Shown: positions 21,111 to 31,979 of the stretch, piece by piece
How positions within the stretch are numbered: the first letter of the stretch is position 1
Layout: each line of letters starts with the position of its first letter
Source of the DNA: Telopea speciosissima
Taxonomy: Eukaryota > Streptophyta > Magnoliopsida > Proteales > Proteaceae
NCBI RefSeq assembly: GCF_018873765.1
Contig: NC_057918.1
Location: forward strand, 12,656,862 to 12,720,861
DNA: 64,000 nt
Reading direction: 5' to 3'
Translations under genes and position numbers: made by a program
Notes under the pieces: generated by a model
What the model was told of the DNA's origin: nothing
Databases searched by the model: none
Seen by the model: the letters and a program-made list of their open reading frames with translations, nothing else

Positions 21111-22526
21111 CTACCATGAGATATCTGGTGTGTAGCCAAAAGCCTTAATGTTCTTGTTCATACCCTCAATGGTGGCATATATATCCCTTCTTAAAGGATG
21201 ACTCTTATCAGCGGCCACAAACTCATGAACTGTACTTCCCACTTCGATTGAGCTGCTACCTGGAGGTCGCCGTTGCATCATCTGATCTCTTACAGTTAAC
21301 TTATTGTTCCACATACCTGCAGCAGCATAGGTGTTAGACATGGTAACATCATCACCAGCGTGGTTAGGCTCTAACTCACGCAGCCGGTGATGGATATTTG
21401 CTGCAAGTTCAATGTTCCCATGGAGGCTACTAGCACTGAGCAAGGTACGCCACACCACTACACTTGCCTGAATTGGCATGTTCATGATAAAGCCATAGGC
21501 CTCTTCCAGAAGCCCAGCTCGGCACAAGAGATCAACAATGCAGCCATGGTGAGAAATCTGAGGGGTCAAACCATAATTTTCCTTCATGCTTTTCAAATAT
21601 TGCCTCCCTTCTTCCACAAGCCCTGCGTGGCTACAAGCCATTAAGACTCCAATGAATGTAACTTGGTTGGGTAGCACTAAATTACTTCTCTGATCACTAT
21701 TGTTCCTGTTTCTATTCCTGCACCTGTTACTTTCTTCCATTTTCTCAAAAAGTTGCAGAGCTTCTTCTGTTTGCCCATGCAGAGCGTGGCCGACAATCAT
21801 TGATGTCCAAGTAGCGACATCCTTCTGCTTCACCCTATCAAACAATCTCCTGGCTTTTCTTATGTCCCCACATTTTGCATACATGTTTATGAGAGCATTA
21901 TTAAGGCATAGATCTGCTTCAACCCCTTGATAACGACAGACATAGGCATGGATCCATTCTCCCATGTCCAGCGCTCCAAGATCTGCACATGCAGAGAGAG
22001 CAACAGTGACAGTCACCTGATCTGGCTCCACATTATCCACTTGCATTTGTCTGAAGATCTTGAGAGCCTTATTAGGCTTCCCGTTGTTGACATAAGCTGA
22101 AATCAAGGCAGTCCAGCAGACAACATTTTTGGAGGGGATTTCATCGAACAGGCGATGTGCATCATCAAGGTTTCCCATTGCCGAATACATATTCAGTAGA
22201 GTTGTTTGAAGGAAAATGACTGATTCAAAGCCCAGGTTTATGATCATAGCGTGAACTTGTTTGCCTTCTCCGACATGGGACTTCAGAGTGCATGCCTTGA
22301 GGATGAGGAGGAGGGAGAAGCTGTCGATGCAAGAAGTGCCTTTTCTCCATAGGCTTCGAAAGAGTAAGAGGGCCTTAATGGTGGAGCTGGTCTTGACGTA
22401 GCCCTTAAGAATGGTGTTTGATTTTTGTGGTTTGAGGTGGCTATGGAGTTGAGCTTCCTGTTGGATGGTAGAATATAACTTGGTCAAGGTTGTCAAGGGC
22501 GAAGGATACCTACTCAGGAATCTCAT
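21111..22526 (-). CDS. Pentatricopeptide repeat protein, PLS class with E-type C-terminus
   Basis: An intronless 471-residue protein, predicted to bind organellar RNA, probably for editing or processing in mitochondria or plastids. Tandem P, L and S repeats are visible, for example VVCWTALISAYVNNGKPNKA, VATWTSMIVGHALHGQTEEA and QVTFIGVLMACSHAGLVEEG. The E/E+ part includes GSSSIEVGSTVHEFVAADKS, and the protein ends in FGYTPDISW with no DYW domain. It is shorter than typical family members (600 or more), having few N-terminal repeats. The insert NRCRNRNRNNSDQRSN in one repeat is unusual and low in complexity. GDDVTMSNTYAAAGMW departs from the usual Y-V-L-L-S-N-x-Y-A. It may work with a DYW protein in trans. 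The target is unknown. Confidence 0.9.
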   Translation of the reverse strand: MRFLSRYPSPLTTLTKLYSTIQQEAQLHSHLKPQKSNTILKGYVKTSSTIKALLLFRSLWRKGTSCIDSFSLLLILKACTLKSHVGEGKQVHAMIINLGFESVIFLQTTLLNMYSAMGNLDDAHRLFDEIPSKNVVCWTALISAYVNNGKPNKALKIFRQMQVDNVEPDQVTVTVALSACADLGALDMGEWIHAYVCRYQGVEADLCLNNALINMYAKCGDIRKARRLFDRVKQKDVATWTSMIVGHALHGQTEEALQLFEKMEESNRCRNRNRNNSDQRSNLVLPNQVTFIGVLMACSHAGLVEEGRQYLKSMKENYGLTPQISHHGCIVDLLCRAGLLEEAYGFIMNMPIQASVVVWRTLLSASSLHGNIELAANIHHRLRELEPNHAGDDVTMSNTYAAAGMWNNKLTVRDQMMQRRPPGSSSIEVGSTVHEFVAADKSHPLRRDIYATIEGMNKNIKAFGYTPDISW

Positions 22527-23053
22527 GATATGGGTGACTCGAAGGGAGAGGCAAAAAGAACGGGTAGAGGAGGGTAATGGTGACGTTGAACATATTAGTA
22601 TAAAGTCAATTGGGGAATTTATGTGGAAATTTGGGTTGTAAAGAGGCTATCTTCACCCCACCTGCATGCGATCCCTCAGATGGCTCTTTTGCTAATAGTA
22701 GGACAGAATTTAGCAATAATTTCAATGGGTCTCAGTTTCTGTGAGAAGTGACAACCCTTTTCGCGTGGATTACAACCTGGTGGTGATACGTTCATGAATC
22801 ATCATAACGAAGTGTAGGAATCTCCCTTCAACTCCAATGACCCAAAAGACCATCTCCAAGTGAGAGTGATCGAACCCCCAAAATCCATTTCAAGACTGTT
22901 CGTCTGCCTCTTCTAAAATTTTAACAGCAGATTTATGGTGTCCATTCCATAGCAGCGGGCAACATCATTGCACAGAGCATACGCTTGGCTCGGGACCGCC
23001 CATTTATAATGATTGTATAACTCAGACTATCAAGCATCGGGTTGCAAGCTCTC
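22527..23053. promoter_or_regulatory. Shared intergenic region between two divergent PPR genes
   Basis: 527 bp separate the start codons of the two divergently transcribed PPR genes, so both promoters must fit here. No TATA box or other clear element was seen. Confidence 0.5.
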
Positions 23054-24700
23054 ATGTCCTTAAAATACTTACTGGCCAATCTGACCTATAGAGCTAAGCA
23101 ACAGTACCTGTTTTCCTTGTTGCAGCGCTGCAAAAGAAGCAAGGAGCTCACCCAGATTCATGCCCAGATAGTGGTTAATGGCTTCTCTCAGAAAAATTAC
23201 ATTCTTGCCAAGCTTTTGTCCTTCTGCGTCACCTCTGGGAGCCTCGTACGTGCCCAACTGGCTTTTGACCAGATCATGGATCCGAGCACCATTCTATGGA
23301 ATCAGATGATCAGAGGGTACGCTTTGAGCGAAACACCAAAGAAATCCTTCCAGTTATACAATCAAATGGGAGCTACTGAAGCCAAACCTGATGGTTTCAC
23401 CTTCTTGTTCCTTCTTAGTGCTTGTCTAAGACCGTCCTACTTGAAAGAAGGGGAACAACTACATGGGAGAATTATGTCCAATGGACTCTGCTCAAATGTT
23501 TTTGTGCAGACAAATCTAATCAACATGTATGTTACTGCAGGAGGGGTTGCTGGTGTTCTCAAGGCACGTAAGGTGTTCGATGAGATGACTCAACGGAGTG
23601 CAAGGACATGGAATTCCATGCTTTCTGGCTATTTTAGATGTGGAGACGTTAAGACTGCAGGGGAAATATTTGATAGCATGCCAGAGAGGAATACCGTATC
23701 ATGGACAACCATGATTGCAGGCTATGCCAAGACCGGGAAATGCAAGCAGGCACTGGCATTGTTCTATCAGATGAGGAAAGCTCATGTGGAAGTGGACCAG
23801 GTAGTTTTATTAGCAGTATTATCAGCTTGTGCTGAACTAGGAGACTTGAGAACAGGAAGATGGATACACTCCTATCTTGACAAGGCTTCATGCATTCAAA
23901 AACCACATTATGTGCCTCTAAAGAATGCACTCATTCATATGTATGCAAGTTGTGGAGTTATTGAAGAAGCTTACAGGATGTTCAAAGAGATGTCACACAG
24001 AAGCACCATCTCTTGGACAACCATGATCACAGGTTTCGCAAAGCACGGCTTTGGAGTGGAGGCTCTGGCTGTCTTCCGGTGGATGCAAAGTGTGGAAGGA
24101 GAAGGAAATAGACCTGATGAGATAACCTTCATTGGGGTGCTGTGTGCCTGCAGCCACACGGGATGGGTTGACGAGGGTCTCACTTATTTCAAGTGCATGA
24201 CTACCACTTACAACCTTGAGCCAAGGATTGAGCACTACGGGTGCCTGGTTGATCTGCTGAGTCGTGCAGGTCAATTGGATGAAGCGCAGAAGCTTATTGA
24301 GACTGTGCCGATGAAACCAAATACTGCTATATGGGGCGCTCTCCTTGGTGGTTGCAGGATTTACAAGAATGTGGAGCTTGCAGCCAATATTGATAACCAG
24401 TTGGTTTTAGAGGTTGAGCCAGACCAAGCTTCTGGATTTCTAGTGCTCTTGTCGAACGTGTATGCCGCAGCCAAAAGATGGGATGATGTTGTTACGGTTA
24501 GACAGAGGATGGTTGCAATGGGTCTGAGGAAGCCTTCAGGTCGCAGTTGGATCCAAGTGGACGGAGTCATCCATGAATTTGTTGCAGGTGATCAGAGCCA
24601 CAGGCATGCGACTGCTATCTACAAGATGGTTGAAGAGATCACAAGGCTGGCCCAATTGGAAGGCCACGTACCATGCACATCAGAAGTCTGTTGGATGTAG
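23054..24700 (+). CDS. Pentatricopeptide repeat protein, PLS class, E/E+ type (DYW domain lost)
   Basis: An intronless 548-residue PPR protein, starting at ATG 23054 (MSLKYLLANLTYRAKQQYLF). A TTG-initiated extension of four codons is not credible, as an in-frame stop lies just upstream. Repeats include TILWNQMIRGYALSETPKKS, ARTWNSMLSGYFRCGDVKTA, TVSWTTMIAGYAKTGKCKQA and EITFIGVLCACSHTGWVDEG. The E and E+ motifs follow (LEPRIEHYGCLVDLLSRAGQ, then GRSWIQVDGVIHEFVAGDQS), and the frame stops at TSEVCWM. Homologous DYW text continues after the stop in another frame (next entry), so the gene descends from a DYW-class editing factor. Whether the truncated protein still works, by recruiting a DYW partner, is an inference. 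The exact orthologue is unknown. Confidence 0.9.
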   Translation: MSLKYLLANLTYRAKQQYLFSLLQRCKRSKELTQIHAQIVVNGFSQKNYILAKLLSFCVTSGSLVRAQLAFDQIMDPSTILWNQMIRGYALSETPKKSFQLYNQMGATEAKPDGFTFLFLLSACLRPSYLKEGEQLHGRIMSNGLCSNVFVQTNLINMYVTAGGVAGVLKARKVFDEMTQRSARTWNSMLSGYFRCGDVKTAGEIFDSMPERNTVSWTTMIAGYAKTGKCKQALALFYQMRKAHVEVDQVVLLAVLSACAELGDLRTGRWIHSYLDKASCIQKPHYVPLKNALIHMYASCGVIEEAYRMFKEMSHRSTISWTTMITGFAKHGFGVEALAVFRWMQSVEGEGNRPDEITFIGVLCACSHTGWVDEGLTYFKCMTTTYNLEPRIEHYGCLVDLLSRAGQLDEAQKLIETVPMKPNTAIWGALLGGCRIYKNVELAANIDNQLVLEVEPDQASGFLVLLSNVYAAAKRWDDVVTVRQRMVAMGLRKPSGRSWIQVDGVIHEFVAGDQSHRHATAIYKMVEEITRLAQLEGHVPCTSEVCWM

Positions 24701-24854
24701 AAGACTAGGGGAGGGTGAGCAGTTTCTCTACATTCACAGTGAGAAATTGGAGATGGCTTTTGGGTTGGTCAGCATCCCAGACATAGGGACATCAATTCTA
24801 ATTGTAAAAAATCACAGGGTCTATTCAGACTTCAGGCTGCCATTCCATCACTAA
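24701..24854 (+). pseudogene. Frameshifted DYW-domain remnant behind the PPR gene
   Basis: In a frame one base off the PPR frame the sequence reads GEGEQFLYIHSEKLEMAFGL, then VSIPDIGTSILIVKNHRVYS, DFRLPF. This is the start of a DYW cytidine-deaminase-like domain (HSEK keeps the H-x-E of the zinc site). The expected CxDCH that completes the zinc site is replaced by YSDF, and the frame ends soon after. It lies within the 3' UTR of the shortened PPR gene. Confidence 0.75.
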
Positions 24855-25425
24855 ATTTGTTTCAATGATTTTTGACAGAAATATCATTATAAAAGATCAC
24901 ACTCGATTCCACTAATTTCAATGCTATATTATAGGGGATCACAGAAATATCCACTCCAATTCCCTCAAAAGTGCAGTGAGGTGCGGTTTGGGGAAGAGAG
25001 CTCAACAAGTTGAAGATGTTAAATCCAACAGTGCCGAGCTCGAGAAGGGAAAAAAAAAAACTGGGTCAATAGAGCTTGGCACCGTTGGATTTAGTATCTT
25101 CCACATGTCGAGCTCTCTGCACCGTTGAATTGGAGAGGATTTCAATCCGAGGAGCTTGTTCCTGTAACAAATATTGGCCTGTGTGTGTGTGTGTGCATGG
25201 TATAATCATCACGCAAATGCACAAGAATTCATTTGAAAGAAACAATCCACAAAGTTTGGGATTTTATTCAAATGACACATTTACCAGTCTAGCAAACAAG
25301 TCAAATAAAGTCTCAAGAGAACTCAAACACACGCAGGGTCCCCAATCTTTATTTAGTAAACTGATACGGAGTGGGCATAAACCCTACTTTGACCGGGGGC
25401 CTATTGGGATATTTAGGTGCTCTTT
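24855..25425. other. Intergenic region between convergent genes
   Basis: 3' ends of the upstream PPR gene and of the PLDRP1-like gene. A short GT repeat lies near 25180. No gene recognised. Confidence 0.5.
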
Positions 25426-27760
25426 TCATTCATCATCATAGTCCTTGCGGTGGTGGTGGTGGTGGTGCTTCTGATAGCGGTGCTTCTTCTTTTCATCATC
25501 ATCATCGTCAGAATCATCATCTCCCTGAAAATTGTAATAGTATATAATTAGAATGGAGCACACCTCAACAAAACAATGAACCAACTTTTGCTATTTCTCA
25601 ATAACATCAGTTACAACTTTATTTCAAGGTATTCAAAGTATGTTTTATTTCGCTAACAATTTACATTCAAACTCAAACGTCTGTGTAGGCACATTTGTGA
25701 GAATTTGCTTTTTTGGATGATTCAGAAGCTTAACATAACATTGCAAAACCATAAACCAGGATTGCATACTTTAAAATCAATTTAATTAGAGAAGTCTAAA
25801 ACCCTTCATTATCAATACTAGCAAACTCTGGGTCCTTGAGATTTGTTCCAATTTAGTTGCATGCTTTGTATGGGGTATCCAACATTTACGAGATGAGAAC
25901 AGAAACCCAACAAAAAATTTAGTAAAAAACGAATAGCAAGGATTCTCGAATGTCATCCACATGAAATAGATTTTAAGCAGAGAATGATTAGCATTCTCGA
26001 ATGCCATCCACATGAAATAGATTTTAAGCAGAGAATGATTAGCATAGTTTCATGGCATGAAACCATGTACAACTCAAGTTTGAAGAGTTGTAAAATGATT
26101 CTAACTCCACCAAAATCCTGAGGCATGATAGGGAAATTTCTTCATTTAAACCTAAGATCCACCTAAAACAGGAGCATTGTTCACAACACATGGTCACTGG
26201 CACCAGAAAATTAAACAAGACTCTGTACCAGGCTGACGCAGCCTCTCACACTATAGGCCCCCAGCTTTTGAAAAAGGGAATTCGATTTAAAACTACTAAA
26301 GGAGCAGTAACATGCTAGAATTTCAGATAAAGTAACAAGGAAGGTAGCTAGTTAACGTGACAAGATTCAGAAGTGATATATTCTTCCCTCCATCCACAAG
26401 GTTTCGACACAAACCAGAATCGAATTTTTTTCCAACAGGAAAATTGGGAAGCAAAGCCATTACGCCAAGTTTACTGAAAAAACAGACTTAGTGGGTACAA
26501 CGGATCAAAACCCCAATTCGATTCAAAGCAGAAAGCAGCAACCAAATCACCCAATCAAATCATCAAATGGGTGAAAATCCATTTACTATTAGAAATCAAA
26601 AGATAATCCCACCATCTCATTATTTAAAATAGCGATAACTAAGAACAGAAACTACTATCGCTGACTAACTATTCATCTGATATAGAGATCGCAACAAGAT
26701 TCAAAGATCAACTCACAGATTTCTTGCGACCATAGCTTTCTTCTCCATAACTGCTCTCCTGGAACTTCTGAGGCTTGTCTTCGTCATTGAAGCTAGATCT
26801 CCCATAAGCTGGCTTTGGATACTCCTCCTCCGGCTGCCCATAGCTGGGCCTCTCATAAGAGGGCTTCGGGTAACCCTCTTCCTCCGACTGCCCATAGCTG
26901 GGCCTCCCATAAGAGGGCTTCGGGTAACCCTCTTCCTCCGACTCCCCATAGCTGGTCTTTCCATAAGCCGGCTTCGGGTACTCCTCCTCCTGCTGCCCAT
27001 AGCTGGGTCTTCCATAAGAGGGCTTGGGATACGATTCTTCCTCCTGCTGTTCATAGCTGGGTTTCCTATAAGGTCTCCGAGGTGGCTCCTCCTCGTAACT
27101 AGGCTTCTCATCTTCGTTCCTACCATAGCTTGGCCTCTCATATTCCGGTTTCTCATACTCAGTCCTCCCATAACTGGGCTTCTCGGTCCTCCCATAACCA
27201 TACCCTCCACCGCTTCCTTCTTCGTCTTCCGATCGGCTGGGCGGAGGATAAGCCCCACCTTCCTGCTCCCCACCATAGCCAGGCCTGGCCGGCCGGCCAC
27301 CATATCCAGACCCGTACTCCGACACAGGCTCTTCCGGTTCAGGCCTTCGACCATACCCAACCTCGCTCTCACCACCATAACCGGGCTGGGATCCATAGTT
27401 TGGCTGTGGCTTCGGCCTTCCTCCATAGCCGTACTCATCGCTGCCGCCGTATTCTACAGGTGGTTCTTCACCATGAGGGTGGAAGCTGGGAGCGGCCTGA
27501 GGCCTCGGCTTGGGGCGAGAGTAGCGGCTAAACTCGGCCTGCTGAGCCTCCTCAGTGTAAGCGGAGGGTTCAGCAGAGGAGGTGTACTGGGACCTGCCAT
27601 AATCGAAATCGGAAGTCGAGGAGGAGATCGGGTAGCAGGTCTCATCGGTAGGTTGAAGGGGGCGACCGAAGGTGAGAGCGAGATCATATCCTCCGCCGTA
27701 AGGGGTGGGATCGTACTCGTCGAAGTCATCCACATCTTCGCCTCTCGATCCGTATGCCAT
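25426..27760 (-). CDS. PLDRP1-like intrinsically disordered, YGR/PSYG-repeat protein
   Basis: A 380-residue protein from two exons (27760-26717 and 25524-25426; GT-AG, phase 0). The N-terminus EDVDDFDEYDPTPYGGGYDL, then LTFGRPLQPTDETCYP, matches Arabidopsis At5g39570/PLDRP1 (phospholipase D-regulated protein 1, reported to bind phosphatidic acid) as I remember it. Residues about 95-200 are rich in GYGG and GSEYG-type motifs. Residues about 210-330 carry tandem units of about 17-19 residues such as SEEEGYPKPSYGRPSYGQ. The tail is acidic then basic: GDDDSDDDDDEKKKHRYQKH, then a run of six His and RKDYDDE. The 1.2 kb intron separates the repeat region from the tail. Expected to be disordered; the biochemical role is known only from the family. 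Confidence 0.88.
25942..26043. repeat. 51-bp tandem duplication in the PLDRP1-like intron
   Basis: ATTCTCGAATGCCATCCACA and the following 31 bases occur at 25942 (one change) and again at 25993. Confidence 0.85.
26800..27130 (-). repeat. Degenerate tandem repeat encoding SYG(R/Q)-EEEGYPKP units
   Basis: Five to six in-frame copies of a 51-57 bp unit within exon 1 of the PLDRP1-like gene. Two neighbouring units (near 26860 and 26917) are almost identical at DNA level, suggesting recent unit turnover. Confidence 0.8.
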
Positions 27761-28020
27761 AGCTTCTTTACCTTTCTTTTTTTTTTTTCAGATCTGATCG
27801 AACTCTGCAAAATCTCTAGATCTGCTAAAATAAAAGTAAGGTCTCGAAGGGGATTTTATGGAGCGTTTCCGTGTCTCTGGAATTTGGGGAGAGAAAGAAA
27901 GAAGAAGGCCCTTAGATCTGTAAAGAATAACAAAACTACCCCTCAGTGGCCCTTCCTTTCCCTCATGGCCACTCTTACTTTGAGAGGGCTAAAGGCGAAA
28001 CCGTCTGGAGCCTGAACCGA
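27761..28020 (-). promoter_or_regulatory. 5' leader/promoter side of the PLDRP1-like gene
   Basis: A pyrimidine/purine-rich stretch with a T run (27777-27789) directly upstream of the ATG. No clear TATA box was identified. Confidence 0.35.
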
Positions 28021-30039
28021 ATCAGATCTTTTGTTTTTGGGTTTATTTACTTTGGGAAGTAATTTTCCTTCTTTATTCCACTACTAATAATAAAGGAAAA
28101 TGGAGTCCATTGGGGTAAAATTAGGATCAGGTTTTGTCATTTGCATCTCATTATCACTCTCACAATCATCGTCGTTGTCATCATCACCGACTATTTTACT
28201 ATCAATGGATATAAAGATGACAAGTTGCCCAATAGATTTTAGCCAAACTTTAATATTTTTGTTTTTAATTATTTTCTTTCCAAAGAGAGAGTTACCATGC
28301 CGACATTTTCTATTGGTGGAAATGATTTGGTCAATGGTAGGTGTGTGTATGAATATCTTGTAAATTTTTTAAATGATTTCTTTTTTGAGAGGATTATCAT
28401 TATGCATCATATATCATAGTTAGTTGTATGACTATTCTATAAAATTTTCTTTTAAATTTTAAAGGGATTACGTCAATCACATCAAATTTTGGAGGCATTT
28501 CTTCATTTCATCCATCCTATTACATGATCACCCCATTGCATAATTAGTAGACCATGACCTATTAACCTGAAATGATTCTAGTGATCAAAAAGGTTGAAAG
28601 CATGGTTTAAAAAATTGGCGTTGGATCGATTCGATTAGTCATAATCAATCCCAATTCCAAACGTTCCAAAGTGGTCAATTCTTATTTCTAAGGTTTTTGC
28701 GATTAATTTGGTTGCAGTGATCTATTTGACCCTCGATTTCGGCCATAATTTATTGTTTTCTTCTTTTCATCAATTTTTTTGGACAAAGTTTTCCTCCATC
28801 CATAGAAGACGTTTCATCCGTCATCCTAGGGTTCACAAACCCTCCTAAGGTTTTTGTGTGTTTCAAAATACCCTCCCAATATCCATTCCTGCCTCTCCCG
28901 CCCTTCGGTGAATGGAATTCCATTTACCGAGGATGGAGGGAAACCCAGTCTTTTTTTTTTTTTTGGTGCAAAAATATCAATAGATTAAATGATGTCAACT
29001 TAAGATAAACAAACTTCAAAGGACCGAGTATTTCTTCAGCCACGTAGAATACAAATTTATTTATCGTGGGTCTTTAGATACTTGTAGAAGGATATCCCAA
29101 GGATATTTTGGAAAACATACTAAAACCCTAAGATGGTGTGGTGAACCTTTATCGCATGACAGAAAACTTTCCCCAATTTCAAAGGACAAAAGGATTTAAT
29201 TTTAAGGGAAAAAGTTGGCCATGCTGCCAGGATGCCCACATGTGTCATCCTCTCTCCTCCCCCTTTGGAAAAGACACCCTTACTCTTCTGTGTCCAGCCC
29301 TGTGACTGATGTATTCTACCGAAAATTAGTGGCATACCACATACCCAACTCTCTCCTTACTTTTGAATAAAACTTACAAGTAAACCTTCCAGTAATACAA
29401 ATTTAAGCACTAGTCAATGATGAGGATGAACAAATAAAAGGAAATTCAGACCATTTTCATAACTGCATAGACTATGGAGAGCGTATGTCCAGTTGACAGA
29501 GAACGACCAATTTGAAAAGAAAAATGAAATGGAAGACCGAAGGAACAAGTTCAAGTAGAATAATGGGAATCTAAAGTTGCCAAATTGCAGAGAAAATCCA
29601 TGCTACTACATTTCAAGTTGAGTATGTGTGGAAGAAGAAAAGAGAGATATTAGGCCAGCCTCACTTTTTATTGACTTCTTCTGGCTGGAAATCGTTTCTC
29701 TCGTCTTATGCAACTGCCATTGCTAATGGGCCATAACTTATTCCTCCCCAGGATGTCTCACCCTTCTGCCATGTATCCCTCATCCATGGTAGTTACTGAA
29801 CTGTTTCATCAACAGCCTAGGAGCAATTTAGGAGTCAGATTATGTTTCTGGTTCATCCTAATCACTTGTCACAAACTACAACCTGGTCGGCAAAATTTGA
29901 TCAATTGGCTTGAACCCTAAACATCTGAATAAGAAAAAGTAGAAGAAAAGATTTTTGTTTTTGTAAGACCAACTTCGGAGGAGATCCATTCCAGGTTGTT
30001 CTTTTCTTTTTCTTTTTTTTTTTGTTTTTCTATTGGGCT
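28021..30039. other. Intergenic stretch without recognised genes
   Basis: AT-rich, with a T run at about 28951-28964. No open frame with known domains. A segment near 29215-29330 has weak similarity to the foldback family (CATGCTGCCAGGATGCCCAC). Confidence 0.45.
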
Positions 30040-30500
30040 GGGATGGAGAGTAAGAACCATCTAATCTAGGAGGAGTGTTTAGCTGGAAACTCAGTGGATG
30101 GAAAAGACTTTCAAGGGAGACACTATTGGATCATTGCCAAACTTACTAAAGGAAAGAAACCTTCGGATTTTCAGAAACAAAACCCAAGCCTGATCAACGA
30201 TTGTGAGAGACATTTGTGATGATGTTGAAGACACATGTAGAGCCTCTGTTCCTAAGGGCCAAGCCTTGGGCTCCCCGTTTTCTTTCTTGGTTTCTTTGTG
30301 GTTGAGCGGGTTCCCCTTGGGGTGCCCCAGGGCTGGTCGGGTTAGGTTTCTGTGCTGCTTTGTTTTGGGTTTGGGGTTCCTCCTTCTCTCCTTGGGCTTA
30401 TACTTGAGGGTCCAGTGGGTTCCCTTGATTATCTTTTCATCTTCTTTGACAATAAAGTTGATTTTTAATCAAGAGAAAGAGAAAAACACCTCATTGTTTG
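30040..30500 (+). mobile_element. L1-type LINE 3' fragment
   Basis: Broken frames give KERNLRIFRNKTQA, then TIVRDICDDVEDTCRAS, the pattern found after the zf-RVT region of plant L1 elements. A long T/G-rich 3' UTR and CTTTGACAATAAAGTTG follow, but no long A tail is seen. Confidence 0.45.
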
Positions 30501-30621
30501 TCTAGTTTTCAATCCCCATAAAATTACATGCATGGTCTCCGAATCTCGAATACAAGACAGGTGTGTCCAAGGGACACTTTCCCTCTATATAGAGAATGAA
30601 AATAGTGTATTTTTTTTAAGG

Positions 30622-30770
30622 GAACTAGTTTTCTGTCCGGGAGTGTGGCCTATGCCAGCACTCCCATGTGTCTATCTCTCTCTTCCTCAAAACAATGGGG
30701 GTAGAGGTGTCTTTTCATAAGGGGAGGAGAGAGATAGATTCATGGGAGTGTGGCATAGACACTTTTTTTT
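30622..30770. repeat. Foldback (MITE-like) repeat, copy 7
   Basis: CTGTCCGGGAGTGTGGCCTATGCC on the left, and a TCATGGGAGTGTGGCATAGACAC segment before a T run on the right. The middle (TCTATCTCTCTC against GAGAGAGATAGA) also pairs, so the whole unit can fold. It shares CTGTCCGGGAG with copy 1. Confidence 0.5.
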
Positions 30771-31659
30771 TTTTTTTGGAATGAGATAAACAAAAAGGAC
30801 GACCGAAAATAGTTGTTGAGGGATATCTGTTAATGTTCTATTGCTCCTATTTGCTCTCAACACACTCTCTCTCATGTGTTTTCATCTCCTTGTTGGTTTT
30901 ACCAAGTTTTGATAGTTTTATAAGAGATTGTTGAACAATAATCTTGATGTCTCAATGTGGCCCATTAGTTGAGTGCACGCCTTTATCTTGGAGTTCGATT
31001 CGCAATGAACCCAATTTGCATCATAGTGGGTGAATATAATTTTAAAGAGAGTGACCAGTGGCACGCCTCAACCCACTCTCATTTGTGTTCAAGTGCCACA
31101 TTGTGATCGTAGCAGTTGATGTTCTGTTTGCGAAAAGAACTCTTAAAGTGTCCATGATCAATCCATTTTATTGGTGCCGTTTAAGTTAAGTTCTATATCT
31201 CATTCTAGTGATTTGAATTCTTAACATTAGTAACCTCAACCTGTCCAGTTTCCCCATCTGAGTACGAGTCAAACATTAAGGAATGATGCAGCCAATCGAG
31301 ACTGTTCATCAGAATGAGGTCCTTTTGGACAGGCATGGGTTACAAATCAAATGGGAAGCCAGTATAAGAGTTTTTACTAAAAATGAAATAGGAACGCTGG
31401 ACTAGGAATTTACAATTCTCCAAATAGAGGTCCATGTCTTTGGAGGACACAAAGATTAGTAAAATGCATACCAGAATGAGCAGTGATGACATTACCTACG
31501 GGATCAAATCAAATTGCAGAAGGAAAAAAAAATGAGATTCAATGTTACTCATGTAAAACACTAGATGATAACTTCAATTAATAAATACCTTAGCTATATA
31601 TTTTTTCTTTTCATAGAATTTAGTTTTATATCTCATTAGTGATGATGACACAATGATTA

Positions 31660-31979
31660 TTTTTGGAACCTGAGCTGACTGGAATACTCAACGTACTTGA
31701 TTTTGCTGTCTTGAGAGGTTTGAAGCTAAAAGAAGTTTGATGCTCTAATGATGCGATACCTGGACTTCTTCCAACTCCATCCCTTTCCCCTTGGCCCCTT
31801 GAAGTCCTTGACTACCTTTTGAAGATCTCTACTAATTCTGTTGATAGTCGTTTCCTAACTAGACCCTTGTGAATTGGTTTAGGTGTTTTCTGGGCTCTGC
31901 CCCCCATACCCCTTGCTGTATAGACGTATGTACTTCCTTTTTCTAATATAAATACTTTCTTTTACCATAAAAAAAAAAG
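31660..31979 (+). mobile_element. Possible LINE 3' tail
   Basis: It ends GCTGTATAGACGTATGTACT, then an AATATAAATACTTTC segment and an A run (31969-31978), as in other LINE tails here. The upstream part is not recognisably coding. Confidence 0.3.

Noticed and set aside
26713..27531. Several long frames on both strands across the PLDRP1-like exon
   Set aside because: Shadows of the repetitive coding sequence; only the minus frame with the DDFDEYDPTPYGGGYD start matches a family.
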